Counted from the first letter of the stretch, positions 1 to 9,122 are shown. The stretch is 64,000 bases of DNA from Lentisphaerota bacterium (GCA_015061845.1 SUVT01000003.1:1-64000), one strand, 5' to 3'. Notes: generated by a model not told the origin, from the letters alone. Numbers and translations: made by a program.

Positions 1-2209
1 TGCTCATCATGCCGGGGATCCAGCCGAGGAAGGATGACATGATATCCCGTCGGTAATTTGTGCCGACTTCCGCGATAAAGGAACGCCCGCTGGGGTTGTG
101 TCCGGTGTGGAATGTCAGGTAGGATGCTGCCAGATTCTGAAGATAGATATCGTTGAAATAGGCGGCAAGAGCCTGTGTCTGCAGTGCAATCGTGCCGTTG
201 ATCCCGGAAAGGAAGTAGTTGTTCAGCTCCCCGTAAAGGTTCCGCTTGCCGTCAAGAGAGGTTCCGATTTTCACAGAGAACCAGTTTTTACGCGGTTTTT
301 CCCGGAAGTCTGCAAAGGGGGTCGTATAGGGCAACGCCTGCGTATAATGGTTTTTCAAATGGAAATCAGCGAAGATCCGCAAAGCAGCATGGATCCGGAA
401 CGCGCGTTCTGTTCCGGGAATCTCTTTTGCCAGAAGAGTCAGCGCATAAATTCCCATATTGTCACGGGTAAGATGCGCCGTATCTTTTCTTGCGTTTTCA
501 CAGAAAAGCCCGCAAAGATATCCGTGTTCGTTTTTGAAAAGCATTCTCTGCTGACGTTTCAGGAGTTCATCTGCAAGCTCAAACGCCATTTCTCTGTAGT
601 AAGTTCCTCCGGTGGCTTTCCAGAAGAGAACCGCATTTTCCAACCGCATACCGATCGCAAGTGTCGTATGGGGCGCATAAGGTCCGATGCCCATTTTTTT
701 CAGCTCTGCCGCATTTGCATCGCACATCATGTCAAAGTGTTTTTTTGCCTGAGCCAGCACTTTTTTTGCCAGAGCTTTATCGGTATCTTTTGCTGCAAGA
801 TAGAAGTAGGCTCCTGCGGCTGTCATGCCCCAATGGCTGTCCTGTACATCCGGATGACAGATGTAAGTTCCCTGGGCAACGTGAACCACACGCTCGTCGC
901 CGGAGTTCGGAATGTTGTCTGTCCAGAAGTTGTTGACTTTGATGAAGTGACCGCCCCGGAAGACTGCCTGAAGTTTTTTATCGGGGTTGTTCAGCGGATA
1001 AAGAGAGTGAACCGTAAAGGGCAAACCGCTTTTCGGATCATAAAGTTTTGTCATGAACTTTGCGCCCCAGAGAAGCTCGTCATAAGTTGCCGGAACATTG
1101 AAGTTACAGGCAACCGCAAGAGGCCGCATAATGGTTTTGATCGCCATGGAGTGATAGCCGCGCAAGTCGGAAGCATCGAACCAGCCGCCGGAGATGTCGA
1201 CCGGCTGTTTGTTATCGGAGCGGAGGACAGGTTCCAGAAAACATGCCGGGTGTGCCGGAGTTTTCATTCCGCTGCGCATACTGAACAGGAAATTTGCATT
1301 TTTTGCGGTCAGATCATTCAAGTGCTTGAAAGAGATCTCAAAAGGAACGGAAAGCAGATTTCCGCTTTTGACCCGGTAGGTTCCCTCCTTCATGAAACGG
1401 CTGAAATGAGCAATTTTGAATTCACCGGTGGGGTATTTTTCTGTTGAGAGTTTTCCTTTATAGACAGCTTTTCCTGTTTTTGCATCAATGAGTTCAAAAT
1501 CAGATGCTTTGTGCTTGCTTGAAAGAACCGCCCATTTTGCATAAGCCGGAGAAAAACCTGTCTGGGGAACGATGATTTTTTCTTCAGAAGCATGCCAGCC
1601 GTCTTCCGTTCCGGGAACCACCCGTTCCAAAGTAAAATCTTTGAAGTAATAATTAGCCCATTCGGGATCGCCGGGAAGACGCCCGGTCATCTGTTTGGAG
1701 ATCACGAACGATTTGATTTTCCGCATTTTTGCCGGATCTTTGTGATTGCTCCATGTGACGGTGATCTTGTTCCACTGGCGGGGGCGCATGGGACGGCACG
1801 CCTGAGTCCAGATCCCGGAACCGCCCATCTCAATCCAGAGAGACGCTCTGTCCGGAACATCAGGATAGACCCAGCAGCTGAGCTGATTGTACTGAACATA
1901 TTTTTCCGGCGCAAGGTTCAGGTCTACTTTGACGGTGCTGATTGCCGGATTTTCACCGTAGACATAAGGGAAATTATCCCGGATGACTTTTCCATGATCC
2001 AGTTTGAAATGCAGCGTTGTGACTTGTTTTTTGGAATCGGAACTTGCCTTGATGATCTTCGGAAATTTAGTCGTCCAGTTTTTTGCCTGAATCGTTGCAA
2101 AAGGGATTTTTTCACTGGCAAGGATCCGTTCTGAATCAGAAGAAATCATCTGTGCAGACACCAGAGCCGGAACAAATGCTGTAAGAAAAAATATGCTGTT
2201 TCTTATCAT
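1..2209 (-). CDS. Glycoside hydrolase family 9 (endoglucanase-like), 3' end cut by window edge
   Basis: 736 codons are visible, reading from ATG at 2209 and leaving the window still open. A short hydrophobic signal peptide (residues 1-20) indicates export. Residues about 60-200 look like a beta-sandwich carbohydrate-binding region rich in Trp and Tyr. Residues about 215-300 resemble the Ig-like CelD_N domain, and the rest is an (alpha/alpha)6 GH9-type domain. GGWFDASD places the two conserved aspartates of the GH9 DAGD motif at D345 and D348. Near the edge TGHNPSGRSF matches the GH9 NPxxxSF motif, so the catalytic acid Glu should lie just beyond base 1. Likely role is hydrolysis of beta-1,4-glucan or a related glycan. 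The start follows AGGAAAGG about 10 bases upstream. A terminator lies between this gene and the upstream secreted-protein gene. Confidence 0.85.
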   Translation of the reverse strand, partial: MIRNSIFFLTAFVPALVSAQMISSDSERILASEKIPFATIQAKNWTTKFPKIIKASSDSKKQVTTLHFKLDHGKVIRDNFPYVYGENPAISTVKVDLNLAPEKYVQYNQLSCWVYPDVPDRASLWIEMGGSGIWTQACRPMRPRQWNKITVTWSNHKDPAKMRKIKSFVISKQMTGRLPGDPEWANYYFKDFTLERVVPGTEDGWHASEEKIIVPQTGFSPAYAKWAVLSSKHKASDFELIDAKTGKAVYKGKLSTEKYPTGEFKIAHFSRFMKEGTYRVKSGNLLSVPFEISFKHLNDLTAKNANFLFSMRSGMKTPAHPACFLEPVLRSDNKQPVDISGGWFDASDLRGYHSMAIKTIMRPLAVACNFNVPATYDELLWGAKFMTKLYDPKSGLPFTVHSLYPLNNPDKKLQAVFRGGHFIKVNNFWTDNIPNSGDERVVHVAQGTYICHPDVQDSHWGMTAAGAYFYLAAKDTDKALAKKVLAQAKKHFDMMCDANAAELKKMGIGPYAPHTTLAIGMRLENAVLFWKATGGTYYREMAFELADELLKRQQRMLFKNEHGYLCGLFCENARKDTAHLTRDNMGIYALTLLAKEIPGTERAFRIHAALRIFADFHLKNHYTQALPYTTPFADFREKPRKNWFSVKIGTSLDGKRNLYGELNNYFLSGINGTIALQTQALAAYFNDIYLQNLAASYLTFHTGHNPSGRSFIAEVGTNYRRDIMSSFLGWIPGMMS

Positions 2210-2230
2210 GATTTCGTGCCTTTCCTGACA

Positions 2231-2268
2231 GAGAAAAACAGCCGCTCGAAAAGTCCGAACGGCTGTTT
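2231..2268 (-). terminator. Intrinsic terminator of the 2282-3094 gene
   Basis: The 9-bp arms AAACAGCCG (2236-2244) and CGGCTGTTT (2260-2268) form a hairpin which, on the minus strand, runs into TTTTTCTC. It follows the stop of the upstream gene and ends only about 22 bases before the GH9 start codon. Confidence 0.75.
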
Positions 2269-2281
2269 GATTGCGGTTGCT

Positions 2282-3094
2282 TTACCGGGTAAGCTCTTCC
2301 AGCTTGATGTTCTTGAACTGCAAGACGGAATCTTTATTTCCGGAATAGTTGCCAAGAATCAGAATTCTTACGTTACGGGTCGTATACCACCATTTGTTGT
2401 TGGTGATTGCTGCTTCTTTGGTGGCTTCGCCGCTGATGACTGCAGAGAATGTTTTCCATTCATCGGAGAGCTTGGCGGAAGCTGCTGCAGCGTACTGATA
2501 GGTTCCGGCGGAACGGTGCTGACGGACCATGATTCCTTTGGCGTAAGCCTTTTTCAGCGGTTTCACAAGTTTGACGATGTAACCGTCGCCATCTTTAACA
2601 ACAGCATTAAAGGCGGGGGAAAGATTTGCATTGGGAATGTCGGACATATCTGCTTTTACGTTGAATGCGACGAGCCCGCTGTTATATTTCCACTTGGAAC
2701 CATCCTTGATTTTCAGAACGGTATCGCCGGGTTTTGCATCAGCGGTCAGGACAGTTTCTGTTCCTTTCATCCCCTGGATCCGTTCAGAGACGACCCATGT
2801 TTTTTTGGCGTTCAGCGGAGCAAAACCAAAGTAAAGCTTTGCGGGTTTCGTTCCATCTTTTGCCTTGAATTCACCGGAGAGTTTATAGGTCTTCTTCGGG
2901 TCGATCGTCAGAATTTTTGTGCTGAGAAAATTGGCAACACCTTTCAGTTCAAACACTTTCTCACTGTCGACTGTCAGTGTTCCTGAACCGTTGATCTTTT
3001 TCAGATCCGCTATCTGGGTGGGCGCGATCATGTTTTCGGCAGCCATAACAAAAGCGGCTGTTCCTGCGAGAATTGCGGTAAGAAATGTTTTCAT
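2282..3094 (-). CDS. Secreted protein of unknown function, possible carbohydrate-binding beta-sandwich
   Basis: 270 residues starting at ATG 3094, chosen over an in-frame GTG at 3103 because AAGGAAAGG sits about 8 bases upstream of the ATG and overlaps the GTG. An N-terminal signal peptide (MKTFLTAILAG...VMAAE) predicts export. The rest is rich in beta-prone segments with alternating Trp and Tyr, as in jelly-roll carbohydrate-binding modules, but no family motif is recognised. It follows hpt by 15 bases and may share its transcript. It precedes a GH9 gene across a terminator, so a role with extracellular glycans is possible but inferred only from context and fold impression. Confidence 0.7.
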   Translation of the reverse strand: MKTFLTAILAGTAAFVMAAENMIAPTQIADLKKINGSGTLTVDSEKVFELKGVANFLSTKILTIDPKKTYKLSGEFKAKDGTKPAKLYFGFAPLNAKKTWVVSERIQGMKGTETVLTADAKPGDTVLKIKDGSKWKYNSGLVAFNVKADMSDIPNANLSPAFNAVVKDGDGYIVKLVKPLKKAYAKGIMVRQHRSAGTYQYAAAASAKLSDEWKTFSAVISGEATKEAAITNNKWWYTTRNVRILILGNYSGNKDSVLQFKNIKLEELTR

Positions 3095-3109
3095 CTTTGT
3101 CACCTTTCC

Positions 3110-3616
3110 TTAAAATGCAGCGATATAGGGGAGATTCCGGTATTTTTCATCGGAGTCCATTCCGCATCCGATGAGATAGCGGTCTTCCATGAGGAATCCT
3201 GCCCAGTCTGCATGGTCGATGCCTTCCGGACGGGGAATCGTTTTTTCAACAAGAACCACGGTTTTGACACTCAAAGCTCCCTGATCAAGAAGTTTTTCTT
3301 TGATCTTCTTCAGGGTTCTTCCGGTGTCCAGAACTTCATCAAGGATCAGAAGATGTCTTCCTTTGACATCCAGTTTCATAAAGGAACGGAGTTCCACATT
3401 CCCTGTGCTGGAGTGATGTTTGTAGCTGGATGCACTGATGGAGTCAATAAAAAAGTCTTCCACTGCGATTGCTTCGGCAAGTTTCGCACCGAAGAAGAGT
3501 CCGCCGTTCATGACAACGAGCATTGTCAAAGGCTGATCTTTGTATATTGCTGTGATCTCCGCACCAAGTTCTCTGATGCGGGCTTCCATCGTTTCCTGAT
3601 CTTTGATGATTTCCAT
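3110..3616 (-). CDS. hpt: Hypoxanthine phosphoribosyltransferase
   Basis: 168 residues, normal for this cytosolic purine-salvage enzyme, which joins hypoxanthine or guanine to PRPP to give IMP or GMP. The PRPP-binding signature LLILDEVLDTGRTL is present around residues 91-104, and the N-terminal VMNGGLFFGAKL segment matches the family pattern. It lies 14 bases after the ychF stop and is probably cotranscribed with it. The upstream Shine-Dalgarno sequence (CCGGAAA) is weak, which fits translational coupling to ychF. Confidence 0.93.
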   Translation of the reverse strand: MEIIKDQETMEARIRELGAEITAIYKDQPLTMLVVMNGGLFFGAKLAEAIAVEDFFIDSISASSYKHHSSTGNVELRSFMKLDVKGRHLLILDEVLDTGRTLKKIKEKLLDQGALSVKTVVLVEKTIPRPEGIDHADWAGFLMEDRYLIGCGMDSDEKYRNLPYIAAF

Positions 3617-3630
3617 TTTATTTCCGGTGG

Positions 3631-4731
3631 TTAAACATTGAAACGGATAAACACGCAGTCTCCATCCTGAACGACATATTCTTTGCCTTCAATACGGAGT
3701 TTTCCGGCTTCTTTTGCGCCGTTCCAGCTGCCGTACTGAACGAGATCGTCGTAGGATTCCACTTCCATCCGGATGAAGCCGCGTTCCATATCGGTGTGGA
3801 TCTTTCCGGCTGCCTGCGGTGCAAGTGCATTGCGGGTGACGGTCCACGCGCGGGTCTCATCGGTTCCTGTGGTAAAGAAGGTGATATAATCCAGAAGACT
3901 GTACCCCATGTTGATCACGCGTTCCAGTCCGCTTTCTTCCACGCCGAGATCTTCCAGGAAGACTTTTGCATCTTCCGGAGAGAGCTGTGCCAGTTCTTCT
4001 TCCAGTTTTGCACAGACAGGCACGACCTGCATTCCGTGTTTTGCCGCCGTTTCGATCAACTGTTTGGAAATGTCACTCTTTCCGAACTCATGGAATGCGG
4101 TTTCGTCGGTGTTCGCACAGACAAATGCGGGGGTCAGCGTCAGAAGCTGAAGAGCCTTTGCGATTTTATCCAGCTTTTCATCAGCGATGTCATAGGAGGG
4201 TCTCTGTCCGTTTTCGAGCTGATTGATGAAACTGGTGATCAGTTCCAGTTCAAGTTTCAGGTCGGGATCTCCGCTGCGAAGAGCTTTTTTGCCGTGTTCC
4301 AGACGTTTCTGGAGCAGGTCAAGGTCAGCCAGCATCAGCTCGGTGAGGATCAGTTCCAGGTCACGGCTGGGGTTCACAGAGCCGCCGACATGGACCACAT
4401 CGTCATCGGCAAAAAGACGGACAACATGGGCGACAGCATCCACGTTCCGGATGTGTCCGAGGAACTGGTTTCCCAATCCCTGACCTTTGCTGGCTCCTTC
4501 CACAAGACCGGCAATGTCGATAAATTTCATTGTAGTCGGAACAACTCTGGCTGATTTTTCGATTTTTGCCAGAACATCCAGGCGGGGGTCGGGAACGGGG
4601 ACGATCCCGGTATTCGGTTCAATGGTACAGAACGGGAAGTTCGCCGCAACGGCACCGCCCTTGCAAAGAGCATTGAACAAAGTGGATTTTCCTACATTGG
4701 GTAATCCAACAAAACCACATGCAAAACCCAT
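3631..4731 (-). CDS. ychF: YchF/OLA1-family P-loop ATPase
   Basis: 366 residues from ATG 4731. An upstream in-frame extension to 4788 is rejected because AGGAAAG lies correctly before 4731 and the protein then begins MGFACGFVGLPNVGKST, as in the family. Walker A is GLPNVGKS (residues about 8-15), followed by the DIAGLVEGASKGQGLGN G3 region. A C-terminal TGS-type domain ends YVVQDGDCVFIRFNV. YchF is an Obg-like protein that prefers ATP and associates with ribosomes and stress responses. It starts 17 bases after the stop of the large flavoprotein gene and leads into hpt. Confidence 0.95.
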   Translation of the reverse strand: MGFACGFVGLPNVGKSTLFNALCKGGAVAANFPFCTIEPNTGIVPVPDPRLDVLAKIEKSARVVPTTMKFIDIAGLVEGASKGQGLGNQFLGHIRNVDAVAHVVRLFADDDVVHVGGSVNPSRDLELILTELMLADLDLLQKRLEHGKKALRSGDPDLKLELELITSFINQLENGQRPSYDIADEKLDKIAKALQLLTLTPAFVCANTDETAFHEFGKSDISKQLIETAAKHGMQVVPVCAKLEEELAQLSPEDAKVFLEDLGVEESGLERVINMGYSLLDYITFFTTGTDETRAWTVTRNALAPQAAGKIHTDMERGFIRMEVESYDDLVQYGSWNGAKEAGKLRIEGKEYVVQDGDCVFIRFNV

Positions 4732-4748
4732 GTTACATCTTTCCTGTT

Positions 4749-6785
4749 TTAGTTTTTGATTTTCCAGTCGAGTGCCCCGACAGGACATTCTTCAATACAT
4801 TTTCCGCAATCTTTACATGCAAGAGGAAGTGCTTTTCCGAATGCCGTTCCGATCCGGGTTGCAAAACCGCGCTGCATTGCTGCAAGCAGATGATTGTTCA
4901 CAACTTCGCCGCAAATCTTCACGCAGATACCGCAGCGGAGACATTTCCGGGGATCCTGAATGATCGCCGGATGGCGGGTATCCGCCTTGCCGCAGGAGCG
5001 TTCTCCCTTGAACATGTCAGGTTTCACACCCAGACATTCAGAGTGCTTCTTCAGTTTACATTCACTCTTGGAGGTACAGGAACATTCAATACAGCGTTCG
5101 CCTTCCTTCATGATCTTTTCTGCCGGGATCGTCGGGAAAAGTTCCGTGAAAGTCGTCTTCCGCAATTCCATAGGGATGAATTCAGGTTCTACACGGTCCG
5201 CTTTGGAAACTTCGTGCAGATACACAAGATCATCAGTTGTAAGAGAACTCCAATGTCCGCGGGAAACGTTGAATACGGGCGGTTCAACATGCTTCCGTCC
5301 GGCAAAGAAATCAACGGCAGAAAGGGCCGCTTTCCGTCCGGCAGCAACCGCTTCCACAACTGTTGCAGGACCGCTGACACAATCCCCGGCAGCGAAGACA
5401 TTTTCGTAGCCTTCCACTTTCAGATCGTCTGCATTGACTGCGATGTCGCCGCGTTTGGTTGCAGTCGCTTCTGCGGGGCAGATGGTGCGCTGTCCGATGG
5501 CTGCGATGATGGTGTCTGCTTCCATGTCAAATTCAGAACCGGGGACAGGTTCCGGCTTGCGTCTTCCGGAGGCATCCGGTTCGCCAAGCTGCATCTTGCA
5601 GCAGGTGAGAGCCAGTTTTCCGTTTTCCAGCTTTTTGACAGCCACAGGAGCAGTCAGGAGTTCCAGCTTTGCGCCTTCTTCCACAGCTTCGTCAACTTCG
5701 ATCGCCTGAGCAGGCATCTCTTTGCGGGTTCTGCGGTAGACGATCGCAACTTCTCCGCCGAGACGGATGGCTGTTCTTGCGCAGTCCATAGCAGTATTAC
5801 CGCCGCCGACTACCAGTGTTTTTCCGGGGTTCGGAAGGTCTTTCCAGTTGTGAGCTGCAATATTTTCCAGCCAGCGGATCCCCTGTTCGGCATATTCTTC
5901 CCCTTCCACTCTCATGGAGCTGGGGGACCAGGAACCGACTGCAAGGATCACACCGTCATACTGTTTGGAAAGGTCTGCAATAGTGATATCTTTGCCAAGT
6001 TCCTTGCCGTACTGGATGGTGACATCCATTTTTTCAAAGTGGGCAAGTTCTTTGCGGAGCGTATCTTTGGGAAGACGGAATTCAGGGATCCCGTAACGGA
6101 GCATCCCGCCGGCTTCAGGCATTTTTTCATAAATATCAGCCTGAACACCTTCCAGACGGAGATAATAAGCTGCGGAGAAACCTGCGGGACCGGCACCGAT
6201 AATGGCAACTTTTTTGCCGTTCAGCGGCGGCAGCTCTTCCATGTAGGATTCATAATGAAGATCAGCTGCAAGCCGTTTGAAATCATTGATGGAAACTGGC
6301 TTGGAGTCGATGTTCCGGCGGCAGTCCCGTTCGCAGAACCGGGGACAGACTCTGCCGATGGACATGGGCAGGGGGATCCGCTGTTTGATGATCTTCAGAG
6401 CTTTCAGGAAATCACCCTGTTTTCCGGCGCGGACATACTCTTCCACAGAAGCGTGGGCAGGACATGCCAGAGTACAGGGGGCTTCACAGTCGCCGGTGTG
6501 TTCGGAAAGAAGCAGACCCAACGCTGTACGGCGCATCTCTTTGACTTCATCGGAAGAGGCATCGATATCCTGTCCTTCAGAGGGGCAGGCGGAACAGGAA
6601 GGCAGGAACTTTCCGGTCTTTTTATCTTTGACCACACAGACAAAGCAGGAAGTGGTCTTGGAAATTTTCTTGTTGAAGCAGAGGGTCGGGATCTTGATCC
6701 CGGCAGCTTCTGCGGCTTTCAGAATGGTATCCCCCGGCTGGGCAACACGGTCAACACCGTCTATTTTGAAATGGATTTCAGACAT
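4749..6785 (-). CDS. GltD-like FAD/NADPH iron-sulfur subunit of a Stn/Nfn-type bifurcating transhydrogenase
   Basis: 678 residues from ATG 6785, chosen because GGGAG precedes it by about 8 bases; an overlapping GTG at 6803 is the alternative. Residues 1-75 form a NuoG-like [2Fe-2S] domain (C36, C47, C50, C64). Next comes the GltD-type N-terminal cluster region (CEAPCTLACPA), an FAD site (GAGPAGFSAAYYL), an NADPH site (GGGNTAMDCARTA) and YRRTRKEMPA. C-terminal cysteine motifs CLRCGICVKIC and CKDCGKCIEECPVGAL add ferredoxin-type clusters. With the NuoE-like and NuoF-like subunits just upstream, this matches the three-subunit Sporomusa-type Nfn, which couples NADPH to NADH plus ferredoxin. The assignment rests on architecture and gene set. 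A hydrogenase or formate-dehydrogenase partner is not encoded here. Confidence 0.82.
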   Translation of the reverse strand: MSEIHFKIDGVDRVAQPGDTILKAAEAAGIKIPTLCFNKKISKTTSCFVCVVKDKKTGKFLPSCSACPSEGQDIDASSDEVKEMRRTALGLLLSEHTGDCEAPCTLACPAHASVEEYVRAGKQGDFLKALKIIKQRIPLPMSIGRVCPRFCERDCRRNIDSKPVSINDFKRLAADLHYESYMEELPPLNGKKVAIIGAGPAGFSAAYYLRLEGVQADIYEKMPEAGGMLRYGIPEFRLPKDTLRKELAHFEKMDVTIQYGKELGKDITIADLSKQYDGVILAVGSWSPSSMRVEGEEYAEQGIRWLENIAAHNWKDLPNPGKTLVVGGGNTAMDCARTAIRLGGEVAIVYRRTRKEMPAQAIEVDEAVEEGAKLELLTAPVAVKKLENGKLALTCCKMQLGEPDASGRRKPEPVPGSEFDMEADTIIAAIGQRTICPAEATATKRGDIAVNADDLKVEGYENVFAAGDCVSGPATVVEAVAAGRKAALSAVDFFAGRKHVEPPVFNVSRGHWSSLTTDDLVYLHEVSKADRVEPEFIPMELRKTTFTELFPTIPAEKIMKEGERCIECSCTSKSECKLKKHSECLGVKPDMFKGERSCGKADTRHPAIIQDPRKCLRCGICVKICGEVVNNHLLAAMQRGFATRIGTAFGKALPLACKDCGKCIEECPVGALDWKIKN

Positions 6786-6799
6786 GACAGATTCTCCCA

Positions 6800-8536
6800 T
6801 CACTGATTGTTGGAGTTGAACCCTTCGCCGCGGGGAACGCGCTGAATGGTCTTTTTCGGACAGAGTTCTTTACAGGAGTTGCACTTGATGCACTTCGCAT
6901 TGTCGATGACAAAGTTTTCATCAATAGCACCCACCGGACAGGTTTTGCGGCAGAGTCCGCACTTGATACAGTTGGCAGGATCAAATTTCAGATCCACCAA
7001 TGCAGAACATGCAAGAGACGGACAGACTTTGTTCTTCACATGAGCTTCATATTCGTTCCGGAAGTAACGCAGAGTGGAAAGTGCCGGGTTCGGTGCCGTC
7101 TGCCCCAAACCGCAGAGCGCACCCATGCGGATCTTCGGTCCGATGTCTTCCAGGAATGCAATATCGTCTTCCGTTCCGTTTCCTTCGGTGATCCGCTGAA
7201 GTGTTTCGTACATGCGTTTCGTTCCGACACGGCAGAACGTACACTTTCCGCAGGATTCCTTGTGGGTGAAGGAGAGGAAGTAACGGGCAGTTTCCACCAT
7301 GCAGCGGTCGTTGCCGATGACGATCAAACCGCCGGACCCCATGATTGCTCCAAGCTCTTTCAGGGAGTCGTAATCGACTTTGACATCGAACTTGTCGGCA
7401 GGGATACATCCGCCGGAAGGGCCTCCGGTCTGAACTGCTTTCACGGTTCCGGGTTCTGCTCCGCCGATCTCATAAACGATCTCTGCAAGCGTAACGCCCA
7501 TGGGAACTTCCGCCAGCCCCGGATTCTTCAAGTCTCCGGCAAGAGCAAAAATCTTTGTTCCGGTACTCTTCGGAGTTCCGATTTTTGCATAATTTTCCGC
7601 ACCATAGTTCAGAACGGGTGCGATATTTGCAAATGTTTCCACGTTATTGATTGAGGTGGGCAAACCGTTCCAGCCGCTGTCGGTGGGGAAGGGCGGACGG
7701 AACCGGGGCTGTCCCCGTTTGCCTTCCAGTGAGGCAATCATTGCGGTTTCTTCTCCGCAGACAAATGCGCCGGCACCTTCTTTGATAACAATATCAAGGG
7801 GCTTTTCTCTGCCGGGAAGCTGATCGTAACCTGCTTTTTGGATCTCCGCAATGGCAATGGTCAAATGTTCGATCGCCATGGGATATTCGGCACGGCAGTA
7901 GATGAAAATTTTGGTTGCACCGGTTGCATAAGCTCCGATAAGCATCCCTTCAAGTACCTGATAAGGAACACTTTCCATCATGGAGCGGTCCATGAATGCT
8001 CCCGGGTCGCCTTCGTCGGCATTACAGATCATGACTTTTTCCGGATTCTGTTTTGCTGCAAGGAAACTCCACTTCATGCCGGTGGGGAATCCTGCTCCGC
8101 CGCGACCGCGCAAACCGCTCTTTTTCAGCTCTTCGATCACATCTGCAGGCTGCATGGCAGTACATTTTTTCAATGCGGAAAAACCGCCGTTCGCCTTGTA
8201 TTCTTCAATGTCGCAGGGAACGATCCGTCCGGCTAGTTTTGTGACAAATACCAGTTCATTTTTCTTGCGGAGAGCAGGAACTTCAAAACGGCCCTCTTCA
8301 GAGAGAGAAAGGATTTTCTGAGCCGTTTCAGCGGTTCCCTGAACACGGGAATAAAAGACCGGTTCGGAATCCGTTTCCACTTCAACGATAGGTTCGCAGT
8401 AGCAGTGTCCGATACAGCCGACACCGACGACCGGGATATCTCCGGCGATCTTTTTGAGTTCATCATAGACCGCCTGGGCACCTGCTGCAAGACCGCAGGA
8501 TGCCATTCCGACTTTGATACGTTTGATCTGTGCCAT
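6800..8536 (-). CDS. NuoF-like NADH/FMN subunit of the same complex
   Basis: About 578 residues. The N-terminus (GMASCGLAAGA ... GCIGHCYCEP) is a thioredoxin-like [2Fe-2S] domain. It is followed by the NuoF core: FMN/NADH-binding GRGGAGFPTGMKW and GAGAFVCGEETAMIASLEG, and the N3-type cluster motif ESCGKCTFCRVGT. Two C-terminal [4Fe-4S] motifs follow, CIKCGLCRKTCPVGAI and CIKCNSCKELCPKKTI. This is the HydB/NuoF architecture of soluble electron-bifurcating enzymes and is expected to hold the NADH site. Start options are ATG 8536 or GTG 8545; the latter overlaps the upstream TGA. Its stop lies 14 bases before the chosen start of the GltD-like subunit. Confidence 0.9.
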   Translation of the reverse strand: MAQIKRIKVGMASCGLAAGAQAVYDELKKIAGDIPVVGVGCIGHCYCEPIVEVETDSEPVFYSRVQGTAETAQKILSLSEEGRFEVPALRKKNELVFVTKLAGRIVPCDIEEYKANGGFSALKKCTAMQPADVIEELKKSGLRGRGGAGFPTGMKWSFLAAKQNPEKVMICNADEGDPGAFMDRSMMESVPYQVLEGMLIGAYATGATKIFIYCRAEYPMAIEHLTIAIAEIQKAGYDQLPGREKPLDIVIKEGAGAFVCGEETAMIASLEGKRGQPRFRPPFPTDSGWNGLPTSINNVETFANIAPVLNYGAENYAKIGTPKSTGTKIFALAGDLKNPGLAEVPMGVTLAEIVYEIGGAEPGTVKAVQTGGPSGGCIPADKFDVKVDYDSLKELGAIMGSGGLIVIGNDRCMVETARYFLSFTHKESCGKCTFCRVGTKRMYETLQRITEGNGTEDDIAFLEDIGPKIRMGALCGLGQTAPNPALSTLRYFRNEYEAHVKNKVCPSLACSALVDLKFDPANCIKCGLCRKTCPVGAIDENFVIDNAKCIKCNSCKELCPKKTIQRVPRGEGFNSNNQ

Positions 8537-8541
8537 GGTGA

Positions 8542-8994
8542 TCACATCTTTCTGTATTCGTTGAGAATGCGGACAAGCTTCTTCCGGTCAAGGTTGCCGT
8601 AAACTTTACCGTTGACGGACATCACGGGTGCGAGGCTGCAGCAGCCGAGACATGCAACGACCTGGATCGAAAATCTGCCTTCGGCATCTGTTTCGCCGTC
8701 CTTGATCCCCAATTCAGCTTCCAACCACTGTTGGATCTGCGGAGAACCTTTGATATGACAGGCGGTTCCGTCACAGACACTGATCTGGAATCTGCCGGGT
8801 TTGATCCGTTTGAACTGTGCATAAAATGTAAGAACGCCTTCGACTTCAGCGGGAGCCATTCCGAAATATGCGGCAACGGCTTCGATCGCCTCATCTGAGA
8901 CGTACCCTTCTTTCTGCTGAACGAGCTGAAGACCTTTGATCAGACTGCTCCGATCGATTCCCAGTTCTTTCAGAAAGGAAAAATCTGCAGACAT
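8542..8994 (-). CDS. NuoE-like [2Fe-2S] thioredoxin-fold subunit
   Basis: 150 residues, the usual NuoE/HydC length. An N-terminal helical part (residues 1-70, LQLVQQKEGYVSDEAIEAVA) precedes the thioredoxin-like domain. Cluster cysteines are visible in SVCDGTACHIKG and VACLGCCSLAP. It is the first gene of the run that continues into the NuoF-like subunit, the GltD-like subunit, ychF and hpt. The ribosome site AGGAGGAAGAG lies close upstream of ATG 8994. It acts in the cytoplasm as an electron-transfer subunit for NADH oxidation or reduction. Confidence 0.92.
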   Translation of the reverse strand: MSADFSFLKELGIDRSSLIKGLQLVQQKEGYVSDEAIEAVAAYFGMAPAEVEGVLTFYAQFKRIKPGRFQISVCDGTACHIKGSPQIQQWLEAELGIKDGETDAEGRFSIQVVACLGCCSLAPVMSVNGKVYGNLDRKKLVRILNEYRKM

Positions 8995-9094
8995 AACTCT
9001 CTTCCTCCTGGTGATTTCAATACCTGAAAAATCAAAGTTTGAAATTACCTTCCTTATTATTATATTTCTGTTGAATTTATTTTATAAGTGGTTT

Positions 9095-9122
9095 AATATA
9101 TCCCGTTTTTGTGAAAAATCAA
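9095..9122 (-). promoter_or_regulatory. Candidate sigma70 promoter for the transhydrogenase operon
   Basis: On the minus strand TTGATT (9117-9122) and TATATT (9095-9100) are separated by 16 bases, giving a predicted leader of about 95 nt before the 8994 start. The rest of the 8995-9291 spacer is AT-rich near this gene and shows no other gene or convincing terminator. Confidence 0.45.

Noticed and set aside
98-1447. 449-codon open frame on the plus strand
   Set aside because: It lies antisense to the GH9 gene, which reads through with a signal peptide and clear GH9 motifs; the plus frame has no recognisable domains.
4719-6806. 695-codon plus-strand frame opposite the GltD-like subunit
   Set aside because: Shadow of the real gene; the minus strand has all cofactor motifs. 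Such long antisense frames arise because codons whose complements are stops are rare here.
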